A stretch of 34,923 nucleotides of DNA from an uncultured Bacteroides sp. (GTDB lineage Bacteria > Bacteroidota > Bacteroidia > Bacteroidales > Bacteroidaceae). The translations under genes and the position numbers were made by a program. Position 1 is the first letter of the stretch, and each line of letters starts with the position of its first letter. This document shows positions 32,918-34,923 of the stretch, one piece after another. The notes beneath the pieces are model-generated. The model searched no databases and was not told the DNA's origin. It saw nothing but the letters and a program-made list of their open reading frames with translations. Location: NCBI RefSeq assembly GCF_910585845.1, contig NZ_CAJUHF010000040.1, positions 1-34,923 of the forward strand, in the 5' to 3' direction.

Positions 32918-34858
32918 ATGAAAATTTTTTTGATTATAGCAGCGTTATTAATTTGCGGTGCAATAAAAGCGGAAGAGAAACAAATTACAAGTCCCGATGG
33001 GAAAATATTGGTAGCCATCTCCGATAAAAATGGGCAACCTTCATATAGCATCAGCTATAATGGTACTCCTTTCATTCATTCTTCTCCTTTGGGACTTGTG
33101 ACTAATGTCGGTGATTTTTCCCGGGATATGTCTTTGGGACAGAATGTCCGGTCGAACAAAATTGATGAGACCTATACATTGCCTAATATAAAGCAGAGCA
33201 ATGTGCACTATGTGGCTACAGAAGCTGTATACCAGTTTATCCAGCAAGATAAGGTTATTTTTGATGTTATATTTCGCGTAAGTGACCGGGATGTTGCTTT
33301 CAGATATAAAATGTATCCTCAGAAGAATGCCTTGTCCTGCGTTGTGAAAGAGGAAATGACCGGTTTTGTGCTTCCTGAGGGGAGTACGACTTTCCTGTGT
33401 CCGCAGAGTAAACCTATGGGGGGATTTGCCCGCACGTCGCCCAGTTACGAAACTCCCTATAAAGCGGATGATTCTATGGGTAAAAATGGATGGGGTGAAG
33501 GATATACTTTCCCTTGCCTGTTCCGTAATGGCGACAAAGGCTGGATACTTATTTCAGAAACAGGGGTGGATAGCAAATACTGCGGAAGCCGTCTGCTAGG
33601 ACATGAAAATGGCTTGTATACAATCGGTTTTCCTCAAGAAGGTGAAATGAACGGAAATGGTACAACTGCACCCGGACTTGCATTGCCCGGAGAAACTCCT
33701 TGGCGGACGATAACTTTGGGTGAAACTTTAGCCCCGATTGTTGAAACAACGGTTTCTTTTGATGTAGTAAAGCCATTGTATGCAGCGTCCGGCAAATATG
33801 AGTACGGCAGAGGTTCCTGGAGTTGGATTATCGGTATGGATGAAAGCACGAAGTATGAAGAGCAGTTGCGTTACATTGATTTTTCGGCGGCAATGGGTTA
33901 TCAGTCTGTATTGGTAGATGCATTGTGGGATACGCAGATTGGATATGATAAGATTGAGCAGTTGGCTAAATATGGAGCGCAGAAAGGGGTAGGTCTCTAT
34001 CTGTGGTATAACTCTAACGGATATTGGAATGATGCTCCACAATCACCCCGTGGCATTATGGACAATGCGATAGCCCGTCGTAAAGAAATGAAATGGATGC
34101 AAAGCATTGGAATACGTGGCATAAAGGTTGACTTCTTTGGTGGTGATAAGCAAGTTACCATGCAACTGTATGAGGATATTCTTGCTGATGCCAATGAATA
34201 CGGGTTGCTGGTAATTTTCCACGGATGTACTTTGCCTCGCGGCTGGGAACGTATGTATCCTAACTATGCGTCGAGTGAAGCGGTATTGGCGAGTGAAAAC
34301 CTGCATTTCTCCCAAGGAAGCTGTGACAACGAGGCTTTCAATGCCTGCCTGCATCCGTTCATCCGTAATACGGTAGGCAGCATGGACTTTGGCGGCAGTG
34401 CACTGAATAAATATTATAACTCAGATAATGCTCCCCGCGGAAGTCGGCGTATGACTTCTGACGTGTTTGCTTTGGCCACTGCGGTACTGTTTCAAAGCCC
34501 GGTACAACATTTTGCCTTGGCTCCGAATAACCTGACGGATGCCCCGGAATGGGCAATAAATTTCATGAAAGAAGTCCCTACCACATGGGACGAAGTACGT
34601 TTTATTGATGGCTATCCCGGGAAATACGTAATTATGGCTCGCAGGCATGGAGATAAATGGTATGTTGCAGGGGTTAATGCACAGAAAGAGACTGTAAAAC
34701 TGAAAATCGCCTTACCGATGTTCACGCCCGGCAAACAGGTACGGATATTCAGCGACAATGAAGAACTACAAGGAAATGTAAAGCCAATAAAAGTGAGCAA
34801 GAAACAGGAGTTGCAAGTAACAATGCCTTGCAATGGCGGGATATTAATTACAGAATAG
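32918..34858 (+). CDS. Second GH97 glycoside hydrolase, retaining type
   Basis: A 646-residue exported enzyme (signal peptide MKIFLIIAALLICGAIKA, cleaved before EEK). It has the same layout as the GH97 at 22231-24129: a beta-sandwich with QITSPDGKILVAI, then a barrel with GRGSWSWIIG, GIKVDFFGGD with D405 (nucleophile of the retaining branch), HGCTLPRGWERMYP and ASSEAVLASEN with E454 (acid/base). The C-terminal domain is VIMARRHGDKWYVAGVN. The two GH97s differ markedly outside these motifs, so they probably have different substrates rather than being a recent duplication. It lies 13 bp after GH43 and 50 bp before the next start. Confidence 0.9.
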   Translation: MKIFLIIAALLICGAIKAEEKQITSPDGKILVAISDKNGQPSYSISYNGTPFIHSSPLGLVTNVGDFSRDMSLGQNVRSNKIDETYTLPNIKQSNVHYVATEAVYQFIQQDKVIFDVIFRVSDRDVAFRYKMYPQKNALSCVVKEEMTGFVLPEGSTTFLCPQSKPMGGFARTSPSYETPYKADDSMGKNGWGEGYTFPCLFRNGDKGWILISETGVDSKYCGSRLLGHENGLYTIGFPQEGEMNGNGTTAPGLALPGETPWRTITLGETLAPIVETTVSFDVVKPLYAASGKYEYGRGSWSWIIGMDESTKYEEQLRYIDFSAAMGYQSVLVDALWDTQIGYDKIEQLAKYGAQKGVGLYLWYNSNGYWNDAPQSPRGIMDNAIARRKEMKWMQSIGIRGIKVDFFGGDKQVTMQLYEDILADANEYGLLVIFHGCTLPRGWERMYPNYASSEAVLASENLHFSQGSCDNEAFNACLHPFIRNTVGSMDFGGSALNKYYNSDNAPRGSRRMTSDVFALATAVLFQSPVQHFALAPNNLTDAPEWAINFMKEVPTTWDEVRFIDGYPGKYVIMARRHGDKWYVAGVNAQKETVKLKIALPMFTPGKQVRIFSDNEELQGNVKPIKVSKKQELQVTMPCNGGILITE

Positions 34859-34908
34859 ACAATATATCGAATACTCGTTGGTTGAATTAAGAATCTAAAT
34901 ATTTACAA

Positions 34909-34923
34909 ATGAAAAAGTTGCAC
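34909..34923 (+). CDS. Start of a further gene cut by the window edge
   Basis: ATGAAAAAGTTGCAC (MKKLH...) follows the GH97 stop by 50 bp on the same strand, in an AT-rich context typical of Bacteroides starts. The MKKL beginning suggests another exported PUL protein, but only five codons are visible. Confidence 0.5.

Overview
The window reads as a gut Bacteroides chromosome (Bacteroidales). The evidence is one SusC/SusD pair, a hybrid two-component system (HTCS) regulator, a dense set of secreted carbohydrate-active enzymes, several promoters of the Bacteroides type (TAnnTTTG at -7, in one case with TTTG at -33), and little use of Shine-Dalgarno sites. Gene content and the number of esterases recall the Bacteroides intestinalis / B. 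cellulosilyticus group. I recall an esterase-enriched, ferulate-releasing arabinoxylan locus reported there, but I could not check whether this is that locus.

Layout. Positions 1-533 hold debris: the possible 3' end of a + strand gene, a frameshifted remnant on the - strand and a 22-bp tandem repeat. Positions 534-4375 are core genome: an HD-domain hydrolase, ychF, a ketopantoate-reductase-family protein and lgt. Positions 4376-5299 form a repeat-rich gene-free spacer with 22-bp repeats, an 11-bp phased array and a G-depleted tract; it marks the left edge of the polysaccharide utilization locus (PUL). Positions 5300-10179 are susC-susD, closed by a hairpin. Next come an acetyl/feruloyl-type esterase fusion (10493-12427) and a second secreted esterase (12540-13439), which converge on the HTCS regulator gene (13484-17548, - strand). 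A GH43-like enzyme and a tandem CE1 esterase form a - strand operon (17784-21861). It diverges, across a 369-bp control region with repeated GTTAC boxes, from a + strand enzyme operon: GH97, GH2, GH31, GH43, GH43, GH97 and the first codons of another gene (22231 to the end).

How it fits together (inference). SusC/SusD bind and import oligosaccharides. The esterases remove acetyl and probably feruloyl groups. The GH43, GH31, GH2 and GH97 enzymes remove arabinosyl/xylosyl, alpha-xylosyl, beta-galactosyl and alpha-galactosyl-type groups. The HTCS senses a released sugar in the periplasm and switches the locus on. The mix best fits a decorated, feruloylated cereal heteroxylan; xyloglucan is the main alternative. 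No endo-xylanase and no surface glycan-binding protein lies in the window, so the locus looks like a side-chain-stripping module, or it continues past the right edge.

The points most worth a second look are the GTTAC boxes at 21921-22163, the phased repeats in the spacer, the series of near-perfect hairpins at gene ends in the left half of the PUL, and the domain-shuffled esterases.
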